64,000 nucleotides of DNA from assembly GCF_019740355.2 (NCBI RefSeq), contig NZ_CP091819.1, positions 3,472,001-3,536,000 on the forward strand, read 5' to 3'. Each line of letters starts with the position of its first letter. Position 1 is the first letter of the stretch. Position numbers and translations under genes: made by a program. A model generated the notes under the pieces. The model saw only the letters and a program-made list of their open reading frames with translations, had not been told where the DNA came from and did no database searches. The stretch comes from Paracrocinitomix mangrovi. GTDB taxonomy: Bacteria > Bacteroidota > Bacteroidia > Flavobacteriales_D > Crocinitomicaceae. Shown here in pieces: positions 17,791 to 26,939 of the stretch.

Positions 17791-17832
17791 TCTAAAGTCT
17801 AAAGTCTAAGGTCTAAAATCCAAAGTCTAAAA
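17791..17832 (+). repeat. Six heptanucleotide tandem repeats before a SpoIIE gene
   Basis: TCTAAAG, TCTAAAG, TCTAAGG, TCTAAAA, TCCAAAG, TCTAAAA: six exact-length 7-mers ending 30 bp before the ATG at 17863. It is a simple-sequence tract in promoter/leader position. Confidence 0.85.
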
Positions 17833-17862
17833 ACTACCATCTAACATCTATTTTACTATCTT

Positions 17863-19824
17863 ATGGTTTCTAAGCTCGCCATGGAACACGAAATTGCTTT
17901 AGATAATGCCCTCGATAAAGCCACTTCTTATTTTGAGAAAGTTGATTTAATCATTGATTATTGCATGACCGAAATCGATATCCACATTGGAGGCGATTAC
18001 GAGAAAAGAGTTCAACAAGGCATTGATTTCCTCAAAGAAATAGATTATCCACTTGGTGAAGCTCACATCACCATGGCTTACGCTTACAAGTTATGGAGAG
18101 AGTATGATCTTAAACAAATGCAGGATTATACGGCTAAAGCAGTAGAACTTTTTGAGAAATTAGACAGTGATAGAGGTAGAATCACTGCTTATTTTATGCG
18201 CACTTTTGGAGCCCTTTCAATTGGGAATTATGACACTGCTTTTCACTATGCCATTTTAGCGGTTAAAGAAGCAGAGAGATTAGATGGTTTAAAAGTTCAG
18301 GTAGACGGTACTGTATCATTTAGAGGCTGGGCATATTTCATGATGGGTATTATGTATTTTGATATATCTGACCACCAAAATGCGGTTGAATATTTTGAAA
18401 AAGCCTTGCATATTTTTGAAAAGTTGGATCATTTATTTGGGCAAAATAGAACCAAACCTGCTTTAAGTAGTGCACTTATAGAATTGGCTAGATATGATGA
18501 GGCAGAAATGATGCTCAATGAAGCAATAAAAGGTTTTACAGAGAATTATAATGAAGAAGGTTTAAGCAGGGCCATCAATGATTTGGGTGTGCTTTACTTT
18601 AGAACCGGAAGAAATAAAGAAGCTGAGCAAAAGTTCAATGAAGCTTATGATATCCGCATCAACCTAAAAAATAAAAGAGGGGTAAATACAACTTTGCTAG
18701 AATATGCCGAATTTAAATTGGCGCATAACAAACCATCTGAAGCATTAGAATTAATAAAAAGAGCGCAAGAATTGAGCGTCTTGAATGATGCCAAACCAAA
18801 ACAAATGAGAGCGCATCATTTGATGTATAAGGCATACAGAGAATTGGGTAATGTGGCTGAAGCATTTGATAATTTAGAAAAATATCTGGCCTTAAAAGAT
18901 GAGGTATCCAGTTCTGAAACCAATCATAAATTAAAGTTACAGGAATCCAATTTTGCTGCCGAAAAAGCCGAGCAATTGGCTGAATTGGAGAAAGAAAAAA
19001 ACAAGCAGCTTAAGGCTGCGCATGATGAAATTGCCGAGAAACAGCAAGAGATAACAGATAGTATCAACTATGCCAAACGCATTCAGTACGCCATTTTACC
19101 CTCTGACAGTTTATTTGAAAATCATCTAGAAGAAAGTTTTGTGTTGTACAAACCAAAGGATATTGTTGCGGGAGATTTTTATTGGATGCAGGTAGTTGAA
19201 AATCCTGATCAAAATAAAGTTCTTTTGGCTGCTGCAGATTGTACCGGTCATGGGGTGCCGGGAGCAATGGTTTCAGTGGTTTGTAATAATGCTTTAAATA
19301 GAAGCATCAGAGAGCATAGTTTGTATGAGCCAGGTTTAATTCTAGATCAAACCAGAGAAATTGTCATCAAAGAACTTTCCAGAAATCAGGAAGATGTAAA
19401 GGATGGAATGGATATCGCATTGGTGTCACTTGAAAATGAGAATAATCCAGATGGTGAAGCAATTTTAAAATTTGCCGGAGCCAATAATCCTTTATGGGTT
19501 ATAAGAGAAGGGGAAGTTGAAATTGAGGAGTATAAACCAAACAAGCAGCCAATAGGTAAGTTTGATTATCCACAGCCTTTTGAAACGCAAGAAATTAAGT
19601 TGAAAAAGGGAGATCAGTTTTACTTGTTTTCTGATGGTTTTGCAGATCAGTTTGGTGGACCAAAGGGTAAAAAATTCAAAGCATCCAACCTTAAAAAGCT
19701 ATTTCTATCTATTGCAAAAGAATCAATGCAAAAGCAAAAAGAAAAGGTAGACAAAGTCTTTGAAGATTGGAAAGGAGATTTAGAGCAGTTAGATGATATT
19801 TGCGTAATTGGTGTGAGAATATAA
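17863..19824 (+). CDS. Cytoplasmic TPR-SpoIIE phosphatase
   Basis: 653 aa. Unlike its neighbour it has no signal peptide or membrane helix. Residues ~1-370 form TPR-type helical repeats (HQNAVEYFEKALHIFEKLDH, YFRTGRNKEAEQKFNEAYDI), ~375-425 a coiled coil, and ~430-653 the SpoIIE/PP2C domain with KPKDIVAGDFYWMQ (~430) and ADCTGHGVPGAMVS (~457). It ends LEQLDDICVIGVRI as in the other copies. The His/Ser insert of the paralogs is replaced here by a short NENNPDGE turn. Heptamer repeats precede it and the 80-bp trailer follows. A cytosolic input suggests it responds to a different cue from the 15608 gene while acting on a similar substrate. Confidence 0.9.
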   Translation: MVSKLAMEHEIALDNALDKATSYFEKVDLIIDYCMTEIDIHIGGDYEKRVQQGIDFLKEIDYPLGEAHITMAYAYKLWREYDLKQMQDYTAKAVELFEKLDSDRGRITAYFMRTFGALSIGNYDTAFHYAILAVKEAERLDGLKVQVDGTVSFRGWAYFMMGIMYFDISDHQNAVEYFEKALHIFEKLDHLFGQNRTKPALSSALIELARYDEAEMMLNEAIKGFTENYNEEGLSRAINDLGVLYFRTGRNKEAEQKFNEAYDIRINLKNKRGVNTTLLEYAEFKLAHNKPSEALELIKRAQELSVLNDAKPKQMRAHHLMYKAYRELGNVAEAFDNLEKYLALKDEVSSSETNHKLKLQESNFAAEKAEQLAELEKEKNKQLKAAHDEIAEKQQEITDSINYAKRIQYAILPSDSLFENHLEESFVLYKPKDIVAGDFYWMQVVENPDQNKVLLAAADCTGHGVPGAMVSVVCNNALNRSIREHSLYEPGLILDQTREIVIKELSRNQEDVKDGMDIALVSLENENNPDGEAILKFAGANNPLWVIREGEVEIEEYKPNKQPIGKFDYPQPFETQEIKLKKGDQFYLFSDGFADQFGGPKGKKFKASNLKKLFLSIAKESMQKQKEKVDKVFEDWKGDLEQLDDICVIGVRI

Positions 19825-19904
19825 TTCGAACATCAATTTAAGCGGTTTGTCCTGACCGCGTGTCGCAAAAGCTTTAGCGGTGGCGCAGCATGTCGAAGGG
19901 TAAT
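19825..19904 (+). ncRNA. 80-bp structured trailer, copy 2
   Basis: Same 80-bp element as after 17680 and 51404, beginning at the base after the stop. The outer arm here reads GTCCTGAC against GTCGAAGGGT, giving a G-T wobble where copies 1 and 3 have C-G and T-A. Confidence 0.6.
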
Positions 19905-19920
19905 TAGCGTGCGGATATAA

Positions 19921-20316
19921 TTATGCCTCTTCAATCACTTCCAAAGGAATCGGATTAATCCAAATTCTGGCTTCGTCAACTGAGGAAAATTCGCGCATAG
20001 GGTAATCAGCAGTTCTGAATTTTCTGTATAATCTAAATAAATTTCTTTGAATGGTTCCTTCAATTACAAATGCCTCAGCACTACATCTCTTTTTTCTTTT
20101 TGCACCGTAATTTCGGGCCTCTCCACTAGCCGAAGCACCTTTCGGAAATATATGCAACACTTTCCATGCTTCACCCTGGCTCCATTCAGCAAAAATATCT
20201 ACGATTGTTTTAAAGTCTTCTACTTCTAATTTGCAGTCAACTTTGTATTTGATTGTGAATATGCCATGTTCATCAACGTAAACTGTCGAGTTCTTATTTT
20301 CTATGTGAAATTCCAT
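19921..20316 (-). CDS. STAS/SpoIIAA-like protein
   Basis: 131 aa, cytoplasmic. Its layout resembles the 9344-9733 protein: an N-terminal strand pair (STVYVDEHGIFTIKYKVD), a helix (VEDFKTIVDIFAEWSQ), a basic central loop (ARNYGAKRKKRCSAEA) and a C-terminal SSVDEARIWI. It lies convergent to and just behind the TPR-SpoIIE gene, separated by the trailer. The proximity makes it a candidate substrate or partner of that phosphatase, but no defined phosphoserine site is visible. Confidence 0.68.
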   Translation of the reverse strand: MEFHIENKNSTVYVDEHGIFTIKYKVDCKLEVEDFKTIVDIFAEWSQGEAWKVLHIFPKGASASGEARNYGAKRKKRCSAEAFVIEGTIQRNLFRLYRKFRTADYPMREFSSVDEARIWINPIPLEVIEEA

Positions 20317-20415
20317 TGGTAACGATTATACGTTAAAATTAAACAAAATAATCCCTACAAATGTTCAATAATCGACAAATGAACGCTTATGGTCTTTGTA
20401 ACAGGAGAAAATAAT

Positions 20416-20730
20416 CTATAAGAGGCGTTTCTTTTGTTCTTGAAACTCTTCTTCTGTTAAAGCACCTTTGTTCTTAAGCTCATTAAGTTTCTCAAGTTTT
20501 TCAATGGTGTCATGATCTATTTGTTTTTTCTCTACCAGGGGTTTGGTTTCCGTGATTTTAGGAGGAATGTTTGGTTTTACCTGAGGTTTTTGTACTTGTT
20601 TAGTAGGTTGTGGGGTGCTTTTGGTAGCGTATACAACAATTAAAACAATGGCACCTGCACCTAACAATAAAAGTAAAAATACGGCTAGCACTTGGCCACC
20701 ACCAATCATTCCAAGTAAAATAGTGTTCAT
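20416..20730 (-). CDS. Membrane-anchored SHOCT-domain protein
   Basis: 104 aa. Residues ~10-36 form a membrane helix (QVLAVFLLLLLGAGAIVLIV). A Pro/Lys/Gln-rich linker follows, and the C-terminal ~28 residues (IEKLEKLNELKNKGALTEEE then FQEQKKRLL) are a typical SHOCT motif: L..L...G.LTEEEF...K..LL. SHOCT domains are short C-terminal oligomerisation or targeting modules, and the specific role is unknown. It stands alone, about 100 bp from either neighbour. Confidence 0.85.
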   Translation of the reverse strand: MNTILLGMIGGGQVLAVFLLLLLGAGAIVLIVVYATKSTPQPTKQVQKPQVKPNIPPKITETKPLVEKKQIDHDTIEKLEKLNELKNKGALTEEEFQEQKKRLL

Positions 20731-20763
20731 GAAGTAAATATATTGAATCGAGTAAAAGAATCA

Positions 20764-20800
20764 AATAAAAAGCCCTCTTCTGAAAATTCAAAAGAGGGCC
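20764..20800 (-). terminator. Intrinsic terminator for the 20834-23142 operon
   Basis: Read on the minus strand, the stem GCCCTCTT/AAGAGGGC (20772-20779 with 20792-20799) is followed by TTTTTATTTGA. It lies ~35 bp beyond the stop of the 299-aa secreted protein. Confidence 0.85.
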
Positions 20801-20833
20801 TAGGGTTTAAACTGGATTAAATGATCCTTACAT

Positions 20834-21733
20834 CTACTTACAGTCGGTTTTATACGCACCTGGTAACTCACCATACACGTATGATTTACCGTAAGATCCT
20901 TTTACATAGTCTTGTCTTACTAGAAATTCTTTCCATTGACAAACACCATTTTGACTCATGATTACCACACAATGAATTTCTCTTCCAATTACTCTTCCGT
21001 TTGACATCATATCAGTCCATTCTTTTGAAGAAATGTATGAGCTTGATACAGATTGAGGCCATTTTTTAGCAACTGCCCAGTTTTTAATCAGGGTGTTGAC
21101 CTCTGTTTTCAAACTTGAATCAGTCAAACCTTCTGCCGGTTTTGGCTTGTCTGCAGCAACTGCATCTGAACTTAAATTACATCTCAATACTACTGCTTTT
21201 GCCACTAAATCATGATACTCAACCGGGTGTTCACACAAGTATTTGATTCGTTCTTTGTCCTTGCCTAAAATAAACTCTCTCACCAATGGCTCAACCGGAT
21301 ATACCTTACCTCCTTTTGATGGGGCATTTGATTTTGTAGGTCTTTTTAAATCTCCACAAGTAGTATTAACTGTTGTTGCAGGATCTACCACAAAAATACC
21401 TGGTTCAATTTGTAAAAGTGTCATATTGGCTAATGAACGGTGGCCAATATTTCCCATTTTGAAGAATACAATTTTACCATCTTTTACAGCCTGTAAAGTA
21501 TACTCAGTTGGAGATCCAGACATTGCTCTTTGATCTTTGTCATATACCAATGAGATGGTTTGATTGCCTGAGTTATATTTTATATCTACACTTTCATATG
21601 TACGTTTCCAGGGATGATCTAAAGTTGCGTCATAGTTTGGCTCCCCAACGTAATAGGTTCCACTTATATCCTGTGCTTTTACAGGAGTTATATTAATTGC
21701 AATAAATGCAACAAATGCTAATAAATTTTTCAT
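20834..21733 (-). CDS. Secreted protein, paralog of the upstream 468-aa protein
   Basis: 299 aa from the ATG at 21733 (MKNLLAFVAFIAINITPVKAQ, a clear signal peptide). A longer frame from 21766 would overlap the upstream gene by 31 bp and bury the signal peptide, so I reject it. The C-terminal half parallels the 468-aa neighbour: ILGKDKERI, SSDAVAADKPKP, YISSKEW, IHCVVIMSQNGVCQWKE and a final paired cysteine. An internal tandem duplication is therefore likely. No T9SS domain. Family not recognised. It follows its paralog by 2 bp and is followed by a terminator. Confidence 0.8.
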   Translation of the reverse strand: MKNLLAFVAFIAINITPVKAQDISGTYYVGEPNYDATLDHPWKRTYESVDIKYNSGNQTISLVYDKDQRAMSGSPTEYTLQAVKDGKIVFFKMGNIGHRSLANMTLLQIEPGIFVVDPATTVNTTCGDLKRPTKSNAPSKGGKVYPVEPLVREFILGKDKERIKYLCEHPVEYHDLVAKAVVLRCNLSSDAVAADKPKPAEGLTDSSLKTEVNTLIKNWAVAKKWPQSVSSSYISSKEWTDMMSNGRVIGREIHCVVIMSQNGVCQWKEFLVRQDYVKGSYGKSYVYGELPGAYKTDCK

Positions 21734-21735
21734 AA

Positions 21736-23142
21736 TTATTTCTTGTGTTTCATTGCTGTAGTACAATCAACAGGAACAATTACCGTGGTTTCATTTCCAA
21801 AGTAAGTGCTTCCATAATTTGCACCATCATAATCTTGTTTAACATATACTTCTTCCCATTTGCAAGTACCATCTTTCTCTTTCATTACTGCTACACACCA
21901 AATACCTCTGGCTACAATAATTCCGGTAATTTGATTTCTGTGAATGTTCCATTCTTTGCCTGTTACAAATACATATTGTAACTCTTGAGCCCATCTTGCT
22001 TGAGCCCATTTTAATGTAACAGCAGTCGCTTCACTACTTAATTTAGCGGTATTCATGCTGCTTGGTGAAGGCATTGGTTTTTCTGCAGCCTCTAAAGCAT
22101 CTGACTGTAAACATTCTGCTCTTGTAGCTTCTTCAGCCAATCTTTTGATTTCTTCAGGCTTTTGCATCAGCTCATCAATTCTTGCTTTGTCTTTTCCTAA
22201 CAAAATGTATTTTTCTGCTGCCTGTTCTCCAGACCAAACTACTTCTGAACATCCTCCTTTGGTTCTGAACCATCCACCATAATTAACCAGGAATAATCCA
22301 TCTTCAAGTCTTGTCAATGATTTGTATTTGAAGAAATTTACATTGTTCATGTTGTCACCAGAAAATCTGTGTACAGGATTAAGATTCCCTGCTTTAAAAG
22401 CTTTAAAACTTCTTGATCCGTCAAAGTAAAACTTGTCGTATCCGGTTTCTGTGAAGTATGCCTTTAAGTTGTAATTGTCATTCTTGTCAAGATGCATGTA
22501 AACAGCCTGTACATATTTGTTTCTTGTATCTGCATAGCTTGAGATACCGGCACAACCTGAAAGCTCAGACAAATAGTATAATCCACTAAATCCCCACTCA
22601 TCAGTCAAACTTAAGTTTGGAATCGGTAGGATATTGGCTAATTTTTCAGCTTCTTTGGCTTCTTCTTCAGCTTTTTTGATGTAAGCATCAAATTTATCCA
22701 TTGAACTTTGTAGTTCTCCGGATAATGTTTCTGTACTCACTCCTTTGGCTTCTTTTTTGTCTAAATGTCCACCAACTAATACTTGATATTTGCTGTCCTT
22801 TTCAGCAACTAAAGCAACTCTGTTGTCAGACATTACAATCAGACCTTTTTTTTCTTTCTTGTCCAAATAAGCAACATTTCCATTGTCTAAAGAAATCTCC
22901 AATGCCTTGTATTCTTTGGTGCAATTGATACTTCCGTATTTAAATATTACTGATTTATCGTCCTTCACCAATTCAATTTTTTTAGTCAAATCAGTTAATG
23001 GGTTTGCATTATAGCATCCGACAGTGATTCCCTTTGACAGGTAATATGTTTGCGCATTGGATGTTAATGTAATTATTGATACTGCTAGAATTAACCAGCT
23101 TTTCTTGGTCAATCCTTTTATTTTATCCAGTTTATTCATCAT
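21736..23142 (-). CDS. Secreted protein of unknown function
   Basis: 468 aa (M1 or M2 may be used). After a basic N-terminus comes a signal peptide (SWLILAVSIITLTSNAQ), a beta-rich domain to ~140, an Ala/Glu/Lys helix (~155-170, KKAEEEAKEAEKLANIL) and a C-terminal domain shared with the 299-aa protein downstream (LLGKDKARI, QSDALEAAEKPMP, FVTGKEWN, WCVAVMKEKDGTCKWEE). I do not recognise the family. It is first in a two-gene operon, with a TAGTTTTG -7-like box 48 bp upstream. Confidence 0.8.
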   Translation of the reverse strand: MMNKLDKIKGLTKKSWLILAVSIITLTSNAQTYYLSKGITVGCYNANPLTDLTKKIELVKDDKSVIFKYGSINCTKEYKALEISLDNGNVAYLDKKEKKGLIVMSDNRVALVAEKDSKYQVLVGGHLDKKEAKGVSTETLSGELQSSMDKFDAYIKKAEEEAKEAEKLANILPIPNLSLTDEWGFSGLYYLSELSGCAGISSYADTRNKYVQAVYMHLDKNDNYNLKAYFTETGYDKFYFDGSRSFKAFKAGNLNPVHRFSGDNMNNVNFFKYKSLTRLEDGLFLVNYGGWFRTKGGCSEVVWSGEQAAEKYILLGKDKARIDELMQKPEEIKRLAEEATRAECLQSDALEAAEKPMPSPSSMNTAKLSSEATAVTLKWAQARWAQELQYVFVTGKEWNIHRNQITGIIVARGIWCVAVMKEKDGTCKWEEVYVKQDYDGANYGSTYFGNETTVIVPVDCTTAMKHKK

Positions 23143-23189
23143 TTTTAGATTGAGTTAATTTCTAGTGTTAATAGATTTTATTTTCAATC

Positions 23190-23197
23190 CAAAACTA
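23190..23197 (-). promoter_or_regulatory. Candidate -7 box (TAGTTTTG)
   Basis: Matches the Bacteroidota TAnnTTTG -7 consensus 48 bp upstream of the ATG at 23142. No clear TTG -33 partner is visible at normal spacing, so this is tentative. Confidence 0.3.
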
Positions 23198-23319
23198 GAC
23201 TATGAATGACTCATTTTTCTGTAGTTTTTCCGGTGTACATTGAATTTCTTCTAAAGGGTATCAAACTTCTTCTAAATGACATTTAATTCCGTTCATTGGA
23301 TGTATTTTTACAGTGTCAT

Positions 23320-26142
23320 ATGAAACACTTGCTATCGTATTTATTACTGACAATTTTGTCTCATTTTACTTTTGGTCAATTTGAACCAACCTACCGACAA
23401 TTGTCTGTGGCAGATGGACTTCCTTCCAATACAATTTATGATGTCACTCAAGGAGTTAATGGTGAAATATTAATTGGACATCAATATGGTGTAAGTAGAT
23501 ACAATGGAATAAAGGTCAATGAATTTTTAACCAATGAGCAAACCCCTTCATTATCTAACATTACGCTTGTATTTGGTGATATGTATTTGTGTAGAAGTTT
23601 CAATGATCAAATTTATCTCATCAACGATAATCGCTTGTTATTATGGGATACGCAATCAAGCAAGGCAAGGGGGTATAGTACTTTTATGCGATTTAATGAC
23701 TGGATTTATCAATTAAAAGGAAATAAAATTCTAAAAATTTGGGATGGGAATAAACAAATAGAAGACAATGTGTTGGAACTAGATTCAATAAGAACTTTGT
23801 ACGCAATAGCTGAGCATCAAGGATTGCTATGTTTATCAACTCAAGATTCGGTTATTTGGATTAATCCTGTCAATAATAATGTGGAAGGGACGCTTGAAGT
23901 AGGAAGTGAGAGACACATCTTTTTATATAATCGAGATGAAAACTTGATGATTTTTAAGTCCCTAGACAATAAACTTCATTTTGTAGATCAGTCAGGCTTG
24001 TCACAGCCAATAATTTTAGAGGGATTCAATGTTAATCACAAGGTCAATTTTATAAAGGAAACTAAAGGTGGATTAACTGCCATTGGAACATTTGCCGGAT
24101 TGTATTTGTATGATCAAAATTTCAATTTAATTGGGCATTATTATCAGGATATGCAGATTTCATGTATGATGGAAGATGCAGAAAACAATATTTGGCTGGG
24201 TACACTTCAAGATGGAATTTTGATCATTCCTTCTTTGCAGATTTACAGTTTATATACCAAACAGTTGTTCAACGATAAAACTACCATTTCCAAAATAGAG
24301 ACCATTGATGATTCATTGATTGCGATTGGCACTTTTCAAGGTAAACTAGCCATTGTTGATTTGAAAGGAGAATTGCAGCATATGTTTGATTTTGAAAGGA
24401 GAGATGAAGTGCAGTCAATATATGTCAACAAAGAGAAAAATGAATTGCTTGTTTTTTGCAAAACCTTAATTAGCATTGACTTAAGTAACTGGAAAATTAA
24501 GCATGAGCAAGAGGTTTTTCCTGTAAAAAGTAGTTATGTTATTGATGATACAGTTTTTTGTGGAACATCAGCTGGTCTGTCGGTCTTTTTAAATGATATT
24601 CAAATTTATACAGGTGAAAAAGAAATGTGGATCAGGAATATTATTTCGTTTGAAAAAGGTTTGTTGCTGGATGCCCCATCCGGTATTGCCTATTTTAACC
24701 CAACTAATCTTAAAGTAGAAGATCATCCCATACTTAGCTCAATTAAAGAATATACAGATCCCACTAATTTTCTGCAAATAGGAGATACGCTATTTTTTAG
24801 CAGTAAAGGATCTGTACTGTATGTTTATCTACAAAATATTAAACCACTTTTTGAAACAGCTTCTCCTAAAATCAGATCACTCACTTATTTAAATGGCCAG
24901 ATATATGCGGCAGATAATAAAACTATCTATGCGCAGGATGGATCTATTATAAATTCTTCAAAAGGTTTAATGCTTAATGAGATAAAAGGCATGTCAGTAA
25001 TTGATAATTCTTTGCTTGTTTACAATACCGAAAAATTTCAATTGTTCAGAGCGTTTAAAACTGCAAATCATTTGTCGCCTCAATTATCTATAAAAAGTAT
25101 AAAAGGATCGTATGATGATAAGATGGTTACTTCATTTTATGATAATTCCTTGCAAATTGAATATGAAATTCTACCAAACATTTCCGCCCAGGGCAATGCA
25201 AAAATCATTTATCATTTAAGTGGTAAAATTGAAGAATCAGACACCTTAACTGCTGCAGAAGTAAACGAAGTTTCATTTGAGAGATTGCCTTATGGAGATT
25301 ACAATTTAAGCTTAACTGCACAAAATGAAGATGGAAAAACATCTGATCCATATGAGCTTCATCTTACAGTTAATAGGCCTTATTATGCAAGTTGGTGGTT
25401 CAGGATTGGGCTTGTTCTATTGGTGGTTGTGATTTCAATTGTTGTGATCAGACTACGTATCAAAGTCCTGCAAAAAAAGAACAAAGAGAAATTGGAAAAA
25501 GAGCGTCTAAAAACACACCTACTTTTATCTGAACTCAAAGCCATCAGATCGCAGATGGATCCGCATTTTATTTTTAATTGTTTAAGTGCAATTCAAAGCA
25601 ATATACTGAGTGATGAAAAAGAAGATGCTTATCAAAATTTAACCGTATTTACGCAGCTTTTAAGAGAAGCACTGCTGTATACATCACGTGAATTTAATAG
25701 TCTGGAAGAAGAGACCAGTTTTATTAAAAAATACATTCAGTTGGAGCAAATGCGTTATCAGCATCCTTTTGATTTTAGCATGGAGATAGATCCCAAGATT
25801 AAAATGGCTGTTGTAAAATTGCCATCTCTCATTACGCAGCCATTTGTAGAAAATGCCATTCGTCATGGATTGATGCATAAAGAAGGAGAGCGAACTTTAA
25901 AATATGCTGTTGCACAGCAAAACAATGGTGATATTATTATCCAAATAATTGATAATGGGGTAGGGCTTGAAAAAGCAAAAGCTATTAATGCCGAGATGAG
26001 AAAAAATCATCAGTCAACTGGTATTAAATCTATTTATGAACGCATTGAATTGTTGGGTAAAAGAGGATTCAATTATCATTTGGATATGACCTCTGACAAA
26101 TTGGGAACCACAGTTACATTTACAATTAAGAAAAATGACTGA
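23320..26142 (+). CDS. Propeller-containing LytS-type sensor histidine kinase
   Basis: 940 aa from ATG 23320. A TTG 24 bp upstream would put eight extra residues before the signal peptide MKHLLSYLLLTILSHFTFGQ, so the ATG is preferred. Residues ~22-640 are a beta-propeller of two-component regulator type (LSVADGLPSNTIYDVTQGVN, NIWLGTLQDGIL). A Y_Y_Y-like domain (~610-690) and a membrane helix (~705-727) follow, then a His_kinase/LytS domain with acceptor H749 in RSQMDPHFIFNCL, the N-box PFVENAIRHGL and IIDNGVGL. It overlaps the LytTR regulator by 8 bp, giving a cognate pair. It senses an unknown periplasmic signal. Confidence 0.94.
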   Translation: MKHLLSYLLLTILSHFTFGQFEPTYRQLSVADGLPSNTIYDVTQGVNGEILIGHQYGVSRYNGIKVNEFLTNEQTPSLSNITLVFGDMYLCRSFNDQIYLINDNRLLLWDTQSSKARGYSTFMRFNDWIYQLKGNKILKIWDGNKQIEDNVLELDSIRTLYAIAEHQGLLCLSTQDSVIWINPVNNNVEGTLEVGSERHIFLYNRDENLMIFKSLDNKLHFVDQSGLSQPIILEGFNVNHKVNFIKETKGGLTAIGTFAGLYLYDQNFNLIGHYYQDMQISCMMEDAENNIWLGTLQDGILIIPSLQIYSLYTKQLFNDKTTISKIETIDDSLIAIGTFQGKLAIVDLKGELQHMFDFERRDEVQSIYVNKEKNELLVFCKTLISIDLSNWKIKHEQEVFPVKSSYVIDDTVFCGTSAGLSVFLNDIQIYTGEKEMWIRNIISFEKGLLLDAPSGIAYFNPTNLKVEDHPILSSIKEYTDPTNFLQIGDTLFFSSKGSVLYVYLQNIKPLFETASPKIRSLTYLNGQIYAADNKTIYAQDGSIINSSKGLMLNEIKGMSVIDNSLLVYNTEKFQLFRAFKTANHLSPQLSIKSIKGSYDDKMVTSFYDNSLQIEYEILPNISAQGNAKIIYHLSGKIEESDTLTAAEVNEVSFERLPYGDYNLSLTAQNEDGKTSDPYELHLTVNRPYYASWWFRIGLVLLVVVISIVVIRLRIKVLQKKNKEKLEKERLKTHLLLSELKAIRSQMDPHFIFNCLSAIQSNILSDEKEDAYQNLTVFTQLLREALLYTSREFNSLEEETSFIKKYIQLEQMRYQHPFDFSMEIDPKIKMAVVKLPSLITQPFVENAIRHGLMHKEGERTLKYAVAQQNNGDIIIQIIDNGVGLEKAKAINAEMRKNHQSTGIKSIYERIELLGKRGFNYHLDMTSDKLGTTVTFTIKKND

Positions 26143-26890
26143 GCAAAGAGATAATTACCTGGATATTATAATAGTAGATGATGAGCAACATGCTATCAAA
26201 CTATTAAAAAATGTACTGAATCTTTTTCCTAATAACGTCCGTGTGGTTGGAGAGGCTACTGATTTGCCACAGGCGGTACAGTTGATCAATCAAACCAAGC
26301 CGCATGCAGTTTTTATGGACATCAACATGCCCAAATATTCAGGATTACAGGTAAACGACTTTTTTGATGAGAACAGAGATTTTAAGTTGGTTTATGTCAC
26401 AGCTCACAGTCAGCATGCTATTGAAGCTTTGCGAATTCAAGCATTTGATTACATCCTAAAACCAATAGAAAAGCAACAGTTGGAACGTTGCATTGAGCGC
26501 TTAAATACCTTTTTTGATCAAGAAAGAGAACAAGTAAAAGAAGCTCAGATTAGTGCAACAGAAAAAAAGGTAGCCATCAATTCACATCAAGGTATTCAGT
26601 ATCTCAATTTAGATGAAATTGATTTTGTAGAGGCATCCGGCATGTACTCAGTAGTACACACAGATAATAAACAAATCATAGTATCAAAACCGCTAAAATC
26701 TTTTGAGTTTCTTACTAAAAATGGCTTTTACCGCGTCCACCGTTCATTTTTAATCAACACACAAAAAGTAAAGCGCTACAGCAAGGTAGATGTTTACGAA
26801 ATTGAAATGCTAAGCGGCGCCAGGATTCCGGTTTCCAGAAACAAAAAAGAAGAGTTTGTTCGCTTTATGCGGGAGTTTTATAGTGGTTAA
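26135..26890 (+). CDS. LytTR-family response regulator
   Basis: 251 aa. The receiver domain has D15/D16, phospho-acceptor D62 in VFMDINMPKYSG and K109 in FDYILKPIE. The C-terminal LytTR DNA-binding domain (~147-250) has YLNLDEIDFVEASGMYSVVH, FYRVHRSFLINTQKVKRY and IPVSRNKKEEF. It overlaps the sensor kinase by 8 bp. The direct-repeat target of such regulators was not located. Confidence 0.95.
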   Translation: MTEQRDNYLDIIIVDDEQHAIKLLKNVLNLFPNNVRVVGEATDLPQAVQLINQTKPHAVFMDINMPKYSGLQVNDFFDENRDFKLVYVTAHSQHAIEALRIQAFDYILKPIEKQQLERCIERLNTFFDQEREQVKEAQISATEKKVAINSHQGIQYLNLDEIDFVEASGMYSVVHTDNKQIIVSKPLKSFEFLTKNGFYRVHRSFLINTQKVKRYSKVDVYEIEMLSGARIPVSRNKKEEFVRFMREFYSG

Positions 26891-26939
26891 AACATGATGC
26901 TTACTTCTTGTCGCAAAGAACAGCATAGCGTCTTGATTT

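Noticed and set aside
17791-17832. CRISPR or origin iterons
   Set aside because: Seven-bp contiguous units without spacers; too short for CRISPR, and no replication initiator gene or DnaA boxes nearby.
21734-21766. Longer start of the 299-aa secreted protein
   Set aside because: It would overlap the upstream gene by 31 bp and place eleven polar residues before the signal peptide.
23296-23319. Upstream TTG start for the LytS-type sensor
   Set aside because: It would add eight residues before a perfect signal peptide that begins at ATG 23320.
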